Part shown: positions 1 through 11,300 of the stretch, piece after piece
Layout of the letters: each line of letters starts with the position of its first letter
Numbering within the stretch: position 1 is the first letter of the stretch
Origin: Peptococcaceae bacterium UBA4068
GTDB lineage: Bacteria; Bacillota; Dehalobacteriia; UBA4068
Assembly: GCA_002382665.1 (NCBI GenBank)
Contig: DFZA01000014.1
Span: 1 to 52,169, forward strand
DNA: 52,169 nt
Direction: 5' to 3'
The notes under the pieces: generated by a model
Databases searched by the model: none
What the model was told of the DNA's origin: nothing
The model's input: only the letters and a program-made list of their open reading frames with translations
Program-made: the position numbers and the translations under genes

Positions 1-89
1 CGTTACCGCTGGTGCGGTACATAAAGATATCAGGCCTTTTGTCTTTTTTAATTTAATTTTTCATGGGGCACTTCAGAGTAATAATCCAT

Positions 90-1331
90 CTAATAATTTG
101 TTATTTCATTCAGAGAAAAGTAGACAAGCAATGTAAACCACTTTCCGTCTGCGGTTATTTCCATTGAGCCGCCGTACCGCGCAGCTATCTCACGGATACC
201 GGCAAGCCCAAAGCCATGAGTTTGGGCATTCTGCTTCGTTGTCACGGGTACACCGTTTTGCCAAACAATTTCCCCGCTTACAAGGTTTTGCACTTGAAAA
301 ACGAACATGCCTTTGTCCGTTCTTGCCTTTACCGAGATCTTTCTTTGATCCTCCGGCAGCTTTTCGCACGCCTCAATCGCATTGTCAAGGCTATTGGCAA
401 AGACCGCGCACAAGTCGACGTCCTGAACCGGCAGCTTCTGAGGTAGCGACACTTTAATATCCGCGCTAATTCTTTTCTGCTCCATTACCGCCTCTTTCGA
501 GGCCAAAACGATATTAACGACGCTGTTTTCACAAAATCTCCGCGTGTGCTCCATCGCCGGTGAATGGATCAGTCCGTCCAGATATTCGCGCAGCCCCGGT
601 TCCGGCATCGCCGACATAGCCTGAAGATGGTTCGCCATGTCATGCCGCAGGCGCCGAACCTGAAACTGTTGCTGTTCCAGGTTTTGATAATATACCCTGT
701 TCATCTCATAGAAGCTCTTTTCCTGCTCCAGCTTCTGTTGCCGCGCAAGCACCACAACAGCCCACAGAAGGCCAAATGAAGAAAGCGTCACAACCAGAAG
801 CAAAAGGAAACCTTGAATATTACCGGACATCCCGTCTATATCATCGCTGAGAAGAACTGTAATAAGCGTCGCAGCAAATGGTGTCAAAGTAAGAACGTCT
901 ATAAGAGCCCATAGTCTCGGGGGTAAATTATATTCATGCTTTGGTGCAAACCGTTTGAGCACGAAATAAACACCAAACCAGACAAATAAGCGGGGTAAAC
1001 CATAAGCCGCCAGCATGAAATAACTGTCCATTAGAGCATTAAAAGACAGTCCAAGACTTGCGAAAATCAAAGTAATCGACAAACGCTGAAGCCTATCACC
1101 CTCACAACATATGAAAACAGCCAAAGCAAATGAGATCAAAGTGCCCGGTAAATTTGCCCGATCGCCAACATAGATGATCATGCCGACTAAAAGACCGCAG
1201 CCAACATATAACAAAGGTTTGGCCCAACGCTTGCTGCGGATCGGCAAAAAATGCTCAAGCGCAAGAAGCACAAAATACGGCGTAACAATACAACAGGAAA
1301 AATTCAGCGCCCTCAACCATACACTACTCAT
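90..1331 (-). CDS. AgrC-like GHKL sensor histidine kinase
   Basis: Membrane sensor kinase of a LytTR two-component system. The N-terminal half (about residues 1-200) is a series of hydrophobic helices, which fits the 5-7 TM sensor of AgrC/HPK10-type kinases. A short coiled linker then leads to the phosphoacceptor motif RLRHDMANHL (about residue 230). The C-terminal GHKL ATPase shows the N-box NSLDNAIEACE and the G-box HGFGLAGI. At 413 aa it is full length for the family. Its ATG overlaps the response regulator stop by 4 bases (ATGA), so the two are co-translated. The pair is divergent from a Bce-type ABC exporter that it may control; that link is inferred from position only. The signal is not identifiable. 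Confidence 0.88.
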   Translation of the reverse strand: MSSVWLRALNFSCCIVTPYFVLLALEHFLPIRSKRWAKPLLYVGCGLLVGMIIYVGDRANLPGTLISFALAVFICCEGDRLQRLSITLIFASLGLSFNALMDSYFMLAAYGLPRLFVWFGVYFVLKRFAPKHEYNLPPRLWALIDVLTLTPFAATLITVLLSDDIDGMSGNIQGFLLLLVVTLSSFGLLWAVVVLARQQKLEQEKSFYEMNRVYYQNLEQQQFQVRRLRHDMANHLQAMSAMPEPGLREYLDGLIHSPAMEHTRRFCENSVVNIVLASKEAVMEQKRISADIKVSLPQKLPVQDVDLCAVFANSLDNAIEACEKLPEDQRKISVKARTDKGMFVFQVQNLVSGEIVWQNGVPVTTKQNAQTHGFGLAGIREIAARYGGSMEITADGKWFTLLVYFSLNEITNY

Positions 1332-2047
1332 AGCTGGTTCTCACCACCCAGCATATTCCGAGCCAGCGCCGCCATAGCAGACTTTAATAAAGAGCGGCTG
1401 ATAGGCAAACTAACGTCTCCGACAGTGAGATGGTTTTTCTCGATTTTCGAAACTGATCCCGCACGAACAAGATAACGTTGATGGATACGGACAAAGCCGG
1501 AACCGAGCGTTGACTCCGCTTCGTCCAGTCTGCCGTAATAAGAATATTCCCTGTCTACCGTTAATACCTTAACCAGGCGCCGGTCACTGTACAAATAGAG
1601 GATGTCTTTTCGTGCGATGCGATATAGGCCTTCCGCATTCTGTACAACAAAAATCTGCGGCTTTAAGCTTTCAAGCAGCTCCTGTGCGCGGGAAAGCACA
1701 CGTCTAAGCTTATCATACTTTATCGGTTTGACGAGGTAATCTATGGCTCCGACGGCATATCCGTCAAAAACGAAGTCGGTATATCCGGTAACGAATACAA
1801 TCATCAGGTTTAAGTTCCGCTGCCTGATTTGCCGCGCTGTTTCCATACCGGAAATGCCACCAAGCTCCACGTCCAAAAAAAGCAGGTCCAGCTCAGAGGA
1901 ATGTTTTGTCAGCCACTTGACAATGCCTTCCCCGGAGGAAAAATCGTAAAAGACCTTTCCTTCGTCTTCCCGAAGCAGTCGCTCCAGCGAAAACCTGAGA
2001 GCGTCCCGTGCGCCGACTTCATCGTCGCAAATGCCGATTCGAAGCAT
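1328..2047 (-). CDS. LytTR-family response regulator
   Basis: Cytoplasmic response regulator with an N-terminal receiver (residues 1-120) and a C-terminal LytTR DNA-binding domain (about 135-235). The receiver shows the acidic pair DD near the start, the phosphoacceptor in LLFLDVELGG and the late lysine in YLVKPI. The LytTR part carries the typical FVRIHQRYLV segment. The length of 239 aa matches AgrA/LytR-type regulators. The start is supported by an AGGAGG seven bases upstream of the ATG. It is the first gene of the kinase/regulator pair. Likely targets are its own promoter region or the divergent exporter, but I did not find convincing paired LytTR direct repeats. Confidence 0.9.
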   Translation of the reverse strand: MLRIGICDDEVGARDALRFSLERLLREDEGKVFYDFSSGEGIVKWLTKHSSELDLLFLDVELGGISGMETARQIRQRNLNLMIVFVTGYTDFVFDGYAVGAIDYLVKPIKYDKLRRVLSRAQELLESLKPQIFVVQNAEGLYRIARKDILYLYSDRRLVKVLTVDREYSYYGRLDEAESTLGSGFVRIHQRYLVRAGSVSKIEKNHLTVGDVSLPISRSLLKSAMAALARNMLGGENQL

Positions 2048-2274
2048 TATGCCACCTCCTCTACCTCTTTTATCTTAACATAAAATCAGCCGGATAAAAA
2101 TATGGAGTCTGATAAATAACTGCATAATATTACATCAGAGCAGCTAAACTTTACTAATCTATCGCTGTAGCGGAGAACTTTACAACAGACCGGCAAACTA
2201 TTCCATTGCAAAATCAATTAACCGCCTTTATCAGATATAATCAGTTCATAAAAAATCCATGGAAAGGCGGTTTT

Positions 2275-3024
2275 ATGATGCTTCAAGTAAAAGACTTACA
2301 CAAATCTTATAAGGCGGGAAAAATTACATACGAGGTTCTGAATGGTATAAATCTAACCGTGGCACAGGGAGAATTTGTTGCCGTCATGGGGCCCTCCGGT
2401 TCGGGCAAAACGACTCTGCTAAATTGTATTTCCTGCTATATCCCCTTCGACAAAGGGCATATCACGCTGGGCGGTCAGGATCTGAAAAATTTAAACGAAG
2501 AATCTCTGTCCAAAGTCCACAATAAAAAGCTTGGCTTTGTTTTTCAGGATTTTATGCTGCTCGACGGCTTAAATGTCCTGGATAATATTATGCTGCCCCG
2601 CATTATAAGCGGAGACACCAGCGAGGCTATGGAACAACGCGGAAACGAACTCTGTGATATTTTTGGCATCAGCCATATTAAAAACAAATACCCTGCCGAG
2701 ATTTCCGGCGGTGAAAAGCAGCGCACGGCAGTGGCGCGCTCCCTGATCAATGAACCTCTGATGATACTGGCGGACGAACCCACCGGCAACCTAGACTCCA
2801 AATCCAGCCGGACTGTCATTTCCTCATTTGAAGAAGCAAAAAATCATTTGTCCGCGACAATTTTTATGGTCACGCATGACAGCTTTGCCGCCTCTTTCTG
2901 CGACAGGGTGATCATGCTCAAGGACGGCGCTGTATACAAGGTTTTGGAAAAGAAAACGGAACGCGGAGCTTTTCAGGAAGAATTGCTTGAAGCGATCAAA
3001 GAAATGAGCGGTGATGTGGCATGA
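2275..3024 (+). CDS. ABC transporter ATP-binding protein, Bce/MacB type
   Basis: ATPase subunit of an antimicrobial-peptide-type ABC exporter. Walker A GPSGSGKTT, Q-loop VFQDFMLLDG, signature SGGEKQR and Walker B LMILADEPTGNLDS are all present, followed by the switch histidine in VTHD. The family is the LolD/MacB/BceA group. I place the start at the tandem ATG of 2275/2278, preceded by AAAGGCGG; the longer reading frame upstream lacks a ribosome site and family homology. The stop overlaps the permease start (ATGA at 3021). A TATAAT-like element at 2236-2241 may be the -10 box, though no good -35 is visible. A role in peptide-antibiotic resistance or export is inferred. Confidence 0.9.
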   Translation: MMLQVKDLHKSYKAGKITYEVLNGINLTVAQGEFVAVMGPSGSGKTTLLNCISCYIPFDKGHITLGGQDLKNLNEESLSKVHNKKLGFVFQDFMLLDGLNVLDNIMLPRIISGDTSEAMEQRGNELCDIFGISHIKNKYPAEISGGEKQRTAVARSLINEPLMILADEPTGNLDSKSSRTVISSFEEAKNHLSATIFMVTHDSFAASFCDRVIMLKDGAVYKVLEKKTERGAFQEELLEAIKEMSGDVA

Positions 3025-5156
3025 AAAACTTTGGGAAAATCAATACCGCACTGCGGCGAAAAAATAAGAAAAATTATGCGCTTCTTGTGGCTTGTATTTT
3101 CTTTTCCGTACTGCTCATTACCGCCTATGTATCAATGATGCGCTCTCCTACCGTTCTTGCCATCTTGCCAGAGGGTGGCGACTCCCGCAAGCAAATGATG
3201 ATGATATTTGTGCTTGCTGCCATCGGTTGCGGCTTTTTCACGACCTACGCAGCTTCCATTTTCTTCCGTTATAAATCACGCGAGGCGGGTATTTTCATGG
3301 CGCTCGGAGCTTCACGCGGTCAGATAAGCAGACAGCTGTTTTATGAGCTTTTTGTCATATCGGCAGGCTCCTGCGCAGCGGGTGCGTTGCTGGGTACGCC
3401 GCTGGCCTGGTGCATCTGGCAGCTTTTCCGAACGCTCCTTGTTGACACACAAGAAATGACATTGGCCTTTGACCCGCAGGCATATATGTTTGCCTTGGCG
3501 TTTTCGCTGTTTATATTTATATCAATATTTATAATGGGAAGGCGGTTTATCCGCCGGACCAATATTATCGACATCGTCAACGAGCAGCGCAAAAGTGAAC
3601 CGATACGCGAGGTAAAACCATGGTATGGACCGGTGGGAATTGTGTTGATGATCGTCGGTGGTTTCGGAGGGTATATTGCTCCCACTATCTTTATCAAAGT
3701 GTATCAATGGTATCCGCCTGCTTGGACAAATATCATCTACCTGCCACTTTTTATTGGCCTGTACATGGTGTTAATACATACTGTCGTGCGGGGGTGGAAA
3801 CACGGCAAAAGCCGGTATAAGAATATCATCACCAACAGCCTGATGAAGTTTCAGGGCAAGCAGACGGTGAACAACATGCTGGTCATCACAGTTTTGATCG
3901 CCGGCGCATATTTCGCCGCTTTTTATACGCCGATGCTAGGCACAGGCGCAATGCAGGAAACGGAAAAGCGGCCTGTTGATTATGCCTTTCATTACCGCGC
4001 CGACCAAAATATGCTGACGCGTTCCGATATAACAGCAATAGCGGCTGAAGAAGGAGTCACAATCACCAGCTGGAAGGATGCCGAATTCGCAGTACTTGGC
4101 CAAGACGGACAGCATGAAGTCGACGACGAGGGAGGCAAATATCATTACGAATACAGTAAACTAAATGGTGCAGGAAAATATATTGCCGAAAGCAATTATA
4201 ACGCCATGACCGGACAAAACATCAATGTAGAGCCGGGAAGGTTTGCCGCCGTGCTGGCCGATGACGGCACCGGTGACAATATGATTCAGGTTGATGCTAC
4301 TTGGCTCACAAATATGACAACCCGCAAAATGCTCAGTGTTTCTTTTCAGAAGTACCTGCGTTATGAGATGATGGCATCTTCCTACTACGTTTTGGATGAC
4401 GCAGACTACGCACAAATAACCGCCGGTCTTGCCAACGAATGGCGAGAGAAACTCGTCTATTTCAATGTTGAGGGCGCGCTCCTAACCTATGATTTTGCCA
4501 AGAAGCTTTATAATTCAATCGTGGATCATTCAGGGCCGGAATGTGAGCTTCCGGAGTTCTATGACCGGGTGGAGAAAATAGCGGCAGACAAGGCCAGTGA
4601 AACATACTGGGGCGATACAGAGCAAATGACAAAAATAAGCTATGCAGGGCGAGATTCTTCAGAGTTTAAGCAATTTTGGGAATATATGCCGCAATTCCGC
4701 GTTCTCGACAGGAACAATTTTGTGGCGACTTACGCTGTGTTCCTGATGCTGTTTATATTTATTGCCATCATCTGCTTTGCCGCCGTACTGGTCATCGGTT
4801 ACACAAGATGTCTGACCATAGCTATCAACAACCTTCAGGTATATGAAGATTTGCGGCGCTTAGGGGCAACCCCCAAATATCTCTATAACTCGATCAAGGG
4901 CCAGATTTCCAAAGTTTTCGGCGTGCCCGGCATAGTAGGGACATCACTTATATATATTTTTTATGTCATGATTATGTTTTTCAATGATAATATGATTACT
5001 CAAAGCGAAATATCCGGCCTGATAAGCTGCCTCTTTGTTATAGCGGGCATGAGTGTTGTAATCTGGATATTTCACCGGTTTACTCTGCACAAAGTATGCA
5101 AAATGCTCAATGTAAAACAATCTGGTAAACAACACACCAATAAATGCACTGAGTAA
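3021..5156 (+). CDS. ABC transporter permease, BceB/FtsX type
   Basis: Permease partner of the preceding ATPase. It has an N-terminal TM helix, then an FtsX-type block with three helices around residues 50-170 that includes the REAGIFMALGASRGQI coupling segment. More helices follow near 205-300, then a soluble extracellular domain of roughly 260 residues (about 310-570) and a C-terminal FtsX block. The architecture and length (711 aa) resemble BceB/YtrF-type permeases whose extracellular domain binds peptide antibiotics. It differs from classical Bce modules because the neighbouring kinase is a multi-helix GHKL protein rather than a short BceS-type kinase. Substrate unknown. Transcription likely ends at the hairpin at 5216-5269. 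Confidence 0.87.
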   Translation: MKNFGKINTALRRKNKKNYALLVACIFFSVLLITAYVSMMRSPTVLAILPEGGDSRKQMMMIFVLAAIGCGFFTTYAASIFFRYKSREAGIFMALGASRGQISRQLFYELFVISAGSCAAGALLGTPLAWCIWQLFRTLLVDTQEMTLAFDPQAYMFALAFSLFIFISIFIMGRRFIRRTNIIDIVNEQRKSEPIREVKPWYGPVGIVLMIVGGFGGYIAPTIFIKVYQWYPPAWTNIIYLPLFIGLYMVLIHTVVRGWKHGKSRYKNIITNSLMKFQGKQTVNNMLVITVLIAGAYFAAFYTPMLGTGAMQETEKRPVDYAFHYRADQNMLTRSDITAIAAEEGVTITSWKDAEFAVLGQDGQHEVDDEGGKYHYEYSKLNGAGKYIAESNYNAMTGQNINVEPGRFAAVLADDGTGDNMIQVDATWLTNMTTRKMLSVSFQKYLRYEMMASSYYVLDDADYAQITAGLANEWREKLVYFNVEGALLTYDFAKKLYNSIVDHSGPECELPEFYDRVEKIAADKASETYWGDTEQMTKISYAGRDSSEFKQFWEYMPQFRVLDRNNFVATYAVFLMLFIFIAIICFAAVLVIGYTRCLTIAINNLQVYEDLRRLGATPKYLYNSIKGQISKVFGVPGIVGTSLIYIFYVMIMFFNDNMITQSEISGLISCLFVIAGMSVVIWIFHRFTLHKVCKMLNVKQSGKQHTNKCTE

Positions 5157-5215
5157 TAGTTTACTAACTACATACTCTTAAATTTCTAAGCAATAATTGC
5201 TCTGTTAACCATAAT

Positions 5216-5269
5216 AATACCCCCTAAGTAGGTTTTACACGCTTTCATTGTGTCTACTTAGGGGGTATT
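5216..5269. terminator. Long hairpin between convergent genes
   Basis: A perfect 16-bp stem (5216-5231 with 5254-5269) flanks a 22-base loop that contains a further ACAC/GTGT pairing. It lies between the stops of the ABC permease (plus) and the giant surface protein (minus), so it probably serves both strands as a bidirectional terminator. The following tract is T-rich rather than a clean run of T. The remaining bases of the 5157-5366 spacer hold nothing else I can identify. Confidence 0.6.
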
Positions 5270-5366
5270 TCAATTATATTGGAAGATCTTATAACTTTAT
5301 ACTAAATTATCATTTTGTTGGTTAATAGATGTTATATATACTGCTGTTATTAACGCTAAAGCGCTT

Positions 5367-8300
5367 TTACTCAGTGATACCGCGGATAATACTGTAGATC
5401 ATACGGATATCGTTGACGCCGATCGTGCCGTCGCCGTTGACGTCGGCCTCAAAACGCATCAGCATCGTGGCAAAATTGAAGTTGGTCTGGTAATTCGCGT
5501 TATTGTTATACAGGTCGTAGACCAACTGCGCGTCGTTGATTTCCACTCCGCTCAAACCGTTGACGTTGCCGTCATAATCGATGGTCAGCTGCGTGCCGCT
5601 GACTATCTCGATCTTGGATAACGTCGTTAACAGATCCTCATCAGCCGCGACAAAGAACACATATGCGCCCGTGCCGTAAGCCGCCTCGGTGTTGACCGGT
5701 TGGGCATAGAACATATCCTGTCCGTCATACTGGTATTTGCAGCCCGCGGGCGCAGTGCCGTTAAGCTTCAGCAAAGCTACCTTATAATCGACAGGTGCGC
5801 CTTTGTATTCGTCATAAGTGATGTAGCTAACGCTGCCGTTGACCGTCTGTTGGATGCTGACTACCACCGCGTCGGTGATCGCCGATCCGGGTATCGTGTA
5901 CTGGTTGTTGGTATCGGCAGTGAGAATTACCGCGTCTGCCGTTCCTATTTTGTAGGAAACAACATATGCATAAGTACCGCTGGCGTCAAGATTGGCTGTG
6001 AATACCACATCGGTGCCGTGCTTGGCCATGCATGAGGTCACGCCACTGACGATGGTTACTTCTTGCGGTACAGTGATGCTGTACTCGTTATCTGTGTAAT
6101 AGGCTTTAAAAATGGTGTCCGCAGTCACTGCCTCGGCATCGACCTGTGCTTTGCTGTACAGCGTGGCGCTGCCGTCATAGCTGGCGTCCGCTGTTGCCGC
6201 TACGAACCAGCCCGCAAAGCTCATGCCCGCCGGAGCGGTCGGATTGGCAGGAGCAGTAGCGCTCAAGCCCGTATCCACTGTCTGCGTGCTGCCGATCTGA
6301 GTAGCGTCGCTGTTATAGAAACTGACATTGTAGGTCTTGATCGATTGCGCTGTCATAGTCGCGTTGTCTGCGAATGTCAACTCCGCAACTTCTGCCGCGG
6401 TATAGCTGTTGCTGCCGTCGCTCCAGACTTTGTCCGCCAGACGGTAACCAGCAGCTGCCACAGGCTCAGGAATCGTAAAGGCGTCGGTATAAGCGTTGCT
6501 GGTGTACAAGCCCGCCGCATTGTACTTGGCATAAGCCGTGACCGTGGTCACGGTATTGCCTGTACCCTGCTGGAATTTAACCGTCAGGTTGTGCAGGTTG
6601 ACAGCCAGATCAACGCTGCTGACAGCGCTGACCGCAGGCGTAGGCGTACCCGATTGACCGACCGTACCATCACTGATCGCGAAGCTGGCAACACTGTTGC
6701 CGGCAGCGATGCCGGTCAGTGCTTTGAATGTTACTGTACCGATAGTAAATCCGTCCGCACCGATTGTCTTGTCCGCGCCGCTCTCTAAGATATTGATCTT
6801 ATTGGTTGTTTTGTTGTCATAGGCGCTGGCGTCGGAGGTTCCCGCTCCGGCGGTAAATCCGACATACTCTACTTTGCTATCGTCATAGTTCAAATTGGCT
6901 GACATAGAAGCAAATTGCTGTCCTTCCGCGCCGTATACCTTGACGGCTACGTCGAAGGTCTCACCGGCGTTGACGTCCGTTGTTGCCGATACCGCCGAGA
7001 TCGCGGTGCTGTCGGCCTCGATGCTGTAGGTCGAGAAGTGCTCGACTGTAAATGTGACATATCCGTCAGCATAAGTGCAGTCAACTTCGACTTTGGTGCC
7101 GTTGCCCGCCAGATAGAACACCTTAACGGCGTCCGGGCTCTGGCCTTCCGCCAATGTGTAGGGCAGCGTTACCGTCGCCGAACCGTCGGTAAAGACATCA
7201 TGTCCGGCATAATCTTGCAAGGTCAGCTCGAATACTGTGACGCCGTCCGCATTGCTGGTCTGGTTGAGAGTCAATAAGATACTGCCGGTGGCGTTTTGCA
7301 CTATATCCGCCAGCGCTTCGCTGTCGAATGTGACTGTGCCCATGTTAGTATTAATAGTAAGCGATTGAGCATTGCCTAATTCGCCTACCACGTTATAGGG
7401 GATATAAATGTTCGCCCTGGTCAGCGCCACGCCGGTTTCGGCGAGGGCGTTGAATTCAACGTTGGAGTTAGCGCCAATAATAATCGTATCCGGCATCTCG
7501 GCTGTTTCCGTACTGCCGTTGATTACCGGCGTGTTAGAACTGAATATTTCATCCGCTTGCCAGGTCAGTATCGGCGAAATGCCGCCTACTTTGTAGCTTG
7601 CTCCCAAAGTTGCAGCAAGTGCTTTCAACTCTGCAGCCGTCTTAGCACTGACATTAGTGGCTACAACCTTACCTGCTGTTCTCTCGTTATAGGCAACAGA
7701 GGCAGTGCCGTTAAGATAGTAGCAGTTGCTCAGTGTAAAGACAACGTTATTGGACGTGCCGACAAGAGCGCCCGCATAAGTGGCAGTGACCTTGCCGCTG
7801 TTATAGCAGTTGGTAAAGCTGACGCCTGAACCGCTGGTGCCGCAGATACCGCCGGAGGCAAGCCATATAGAGGTTCCGCTTGTACCCTTGATGGCGCCCG
7901 TGTTGTAGCTATTGGAAACATTAACAGCGCTATTTTGCCCCACGATGCCGCCGACGTAATAAGTACCCTGGATCGCAGCGGTGTTATAGCTATTGTCGAT
8001 AGTGCCGTTGCCGCTTCCCAAAATACCGCCCACAGCACTGCTGGTACCGGTAACGCTACCGGTATTCGAACAATACTGGATTTCGTTGGTGGTTGCAGAG
8101 AGGTTACCGCAGATACCGCCGACGTTATTGCTGCCGGTTACCGTGCCGCTGTTTGAGCAGTTGCTGATGCTGGGAGAGCTTGCGCCGCCGACAATGCCGC
8201 CTGTCGTATTAGCGCCTACGATATTGCCACTGTTTGTGCAGTTGGCAATAATCGTGTTATAAGCGTATCCGGTGATACCGCCACTGTAACTGGAGGTAGC

Positions 8301-11300
8301 AGTAATGACGCCCTTATTTTCGCAATTTGTAATACTGCCGGCACTAACCGTATAGCCCGCAATACCGGCAGTATTTGAGCCCGCGGTGACAGCCGCGTTG
8401 TTGGTGCAGTTGGTAAGATTACCGGCTGCGACATAACCTGCGATACCGGCAACGTAGTTCCTGCCGATGGCGGTAATGGTTCCGGCCGCTTTCAGATCAT
8501 GTATGCTGGCTGTGTATGTGGTGCTATCAACCGTTGTGCTGCCAATATAGCCGAAGGTACCGGCGTAGTTGGCGGTAAAGGTGTTATTGAATGTGACCGT
8601 GTTGCCGTTGCCGTCAAATTCACCGCTGTACGCTTTTGTGGAGGTACCAATAGACGTCCAAGACACTTCGCTGAGATCGATGTCATTGAGTAACTCGGCG
8701 TTCAGCGTCGTTTTGCCCAGCACGTTGACCTGGTTGGTAAACCAGAGCATATCGTCTGCGCTATCAAGCTGATAGATGCTGTTCACAGTGGCAGGTACAT
8801 TGCTGGTCAAACTGGTCAGCTGCAATGTTGTCGTCTGGGTGATGCCGCCTTCGACATAGCTGACAGTAACCAGACCGGACGCATCAACACTGTAGGTATA
8901 ACCTGCCGCACCGGTCGCATCATAGGCGATTGCCTTGTTGGTAGCGGTGTTGTTGTTATATGTAGCTGTTACGACCATTCCCGTAGGGTCGAAGGTCTCA
9001 TCCGCCGCGTATACGAGATTAGTCGGTTTGGTGGTAATGGCAATACCCGTCAGCGAGAGTGACGAAACAGTGATAGGCTGAGTCACGGTAAATCCGCCGT
9101 AACTGATGTCAACGCCGGTCATGCCCACCGTCAGGGGAGCTGTAGAATAGGTATAACCGTTGATAACGGCCTTGCTGCCGTCAGAGTAAGTGCCTAACAC
9201 AACCATGCCAGCCGGATTGAAGACCTCAGTGTCGTCATATGCTACTTTGGTCGGAGGCGTAGCAATACTGATGGAAGAAAGGGTAGGTATAGCAGCGCCG
9301 ACCTGCCAACGGAGAATCGGATAACCGCCGTTAATGTTCGTGGTGTCGGCCGTGAAAGCGGTACCTAAACAAGTCAGGATGTCGCTGTCGCCATATGTTG
9401 TTGCTTTAAAAGCAGTATCAGAAATAATTGTACCGGTCTTCCACAGCTCAGTACTATAGTTGTTGATAAGAGGCGTATCCAAAGAATAGTTGTTGTAAAC
9501 AACACTGTTGGGAATACTGTATTCAAGGTTATTGGTAATGGAACCATAATTGTTACGTCCACAAGGAATTGCGCCGATATTATAGCAGTTATAAACCGTG
9601 TTGTGGCCCTTGCCACCGTAAGTCATACCAGCAATACCCGCATAACCCTTAATGGTTTCATTCTCATCATCGTTCATGCCGTTGTTGGTAATTTTGCCTG
9701 TATTATAGCAGTATGCAACGACGCTTTCTTCGGTTGCTGTGTTATTATTGCCGTTACGGCCGGCGATGCCACCCCAGCCGCCGCCTGAACCATGCATGTG
9801 GGGAAGTATGTAGCCAGTGTTATAGCAGTACATAACGGTGGCTGCGTTTTCACCGACGATGCCGCCCAGCTTGTAATAGCCGCAGATCTGAGCTTGATTA
9901 CCGCAGCACAGAACAAATGTATTGTAGCCGGAAGGATTGCTGGTGTATCTTGAAGAGTCGTCGCTGGCGTGAACCTTAATCGGAGTACCGGCAAAACCAA
10001 CGATGCCGCCAACGTTATCGGTACATTTGGCATTGACTGCTGCATAGTTGACGATATAGCTAATCGTGCCGCCGGCATTCAGCTTACCGCATACAGCGCC
10101 GCACCAGTCTGTTTCTTCATTGGTTGTACTGGTATTGTTGATAGAACCGTAGAGCTTAAAGTTGGTAACTACACCGTAACCTGCAGCACCCGGCGTATCG
10201 GTTCCGCCGATCATACCAAACAGACCCAGGCCGTTGGCATTAGCGCTGATATAAAGGTTTTCGATCTTGTGCCCGTTGCCATTGAAATTGCCAAGGAACG
10301 GATAGCCTTCAACTGTGAAAGAACTTGTGATAGTCAGAGCACCGATAGGAGTCCAAGAGCCTATAGTCGGGCCGCAGACGCTGGAGAGGTCGATATCGTT
10401 CTCCAACTCCCAGTAGAGGCCCTTTGTCGGATTACCGGCGTTCGTGTACGTTGCCAAGGCAGCCAGATCATCAGCCGTCTTGATCTTATACGGATTTGCC
10501 TGCGTACCGGCGGGCAGCGCAAAGGACGCGGTGATGTTCACGTTTGCTGCCGGCATCACAAAACTGTAAACGCCATCAGTAGCGGTAATCGCAACCGGAT
10601 CATGTCCGGAAACGGTATAAGTAAGGCTGTCAGCCGTCAGCATGTAGCCCGAATCGGGTGTCACGGTAATAGTTACCAGATTTCCTTCCGCAGCTTGGGC
10701 AAAGGCAGAAACAGTACCGTTACTAATGCTGCTGTCAACGGTAATGGTACCCAGGTTCAGTCCCTTCTGCCAGAATAAAACAGGATAACCGTCTGCCGTA
10801 TCGTTGACGAAAGCGCCGCCCAATAAGTTTGCGGCTGTTTTCATTTGCGCATCGGTAAGCTGGGTGCCAATCACAGTTTGATTGGTATCATTAGCCTGAG
10901 TATTCAAAGAGTAGTTATTGGAAGAAGTGCCTTCCTCCTGCCCGATGATGGCCGCATAACGCCCGGCGCCGACTACAACAGTGCCGACATTATAGCAATT
11001 CTTTGTCGAGGACTTACTATTCTGGAAACCGGCGATGCCGCCGACCCATTTTTGCCCGGCGCGGCCGACTGTGCCTAAGTTGTAGCAGCTGTCGACAACA
11101 CCGGTCTCAATAGCCGTATAATGGTTGCCGTTTTTACCGGCTATACCGCCTACCCCGTTTTTAGAACTGTTGTTGATGGCATCAACTTGAGCGGTGTTGC
11201 AGCAGTAAGTGATAATACCACCGTTTTCACCGGCGATACCGCCAACGGCCTGATAACCAGTAACCGCAGCCTTGTTAATGGAACGGGTGATCGTGCCGCC

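Noticed and set aside
9969..10778. Long plus-strand open frame of 269 codons inside the giant gene, and several like it (for example 6063-6788).
   Set aside because: They lie opposite a clear minus-strand gene with continuous domain homology, have no ribosome sites or family resemblance, and arise from its repetitive, codon-biased sequence.
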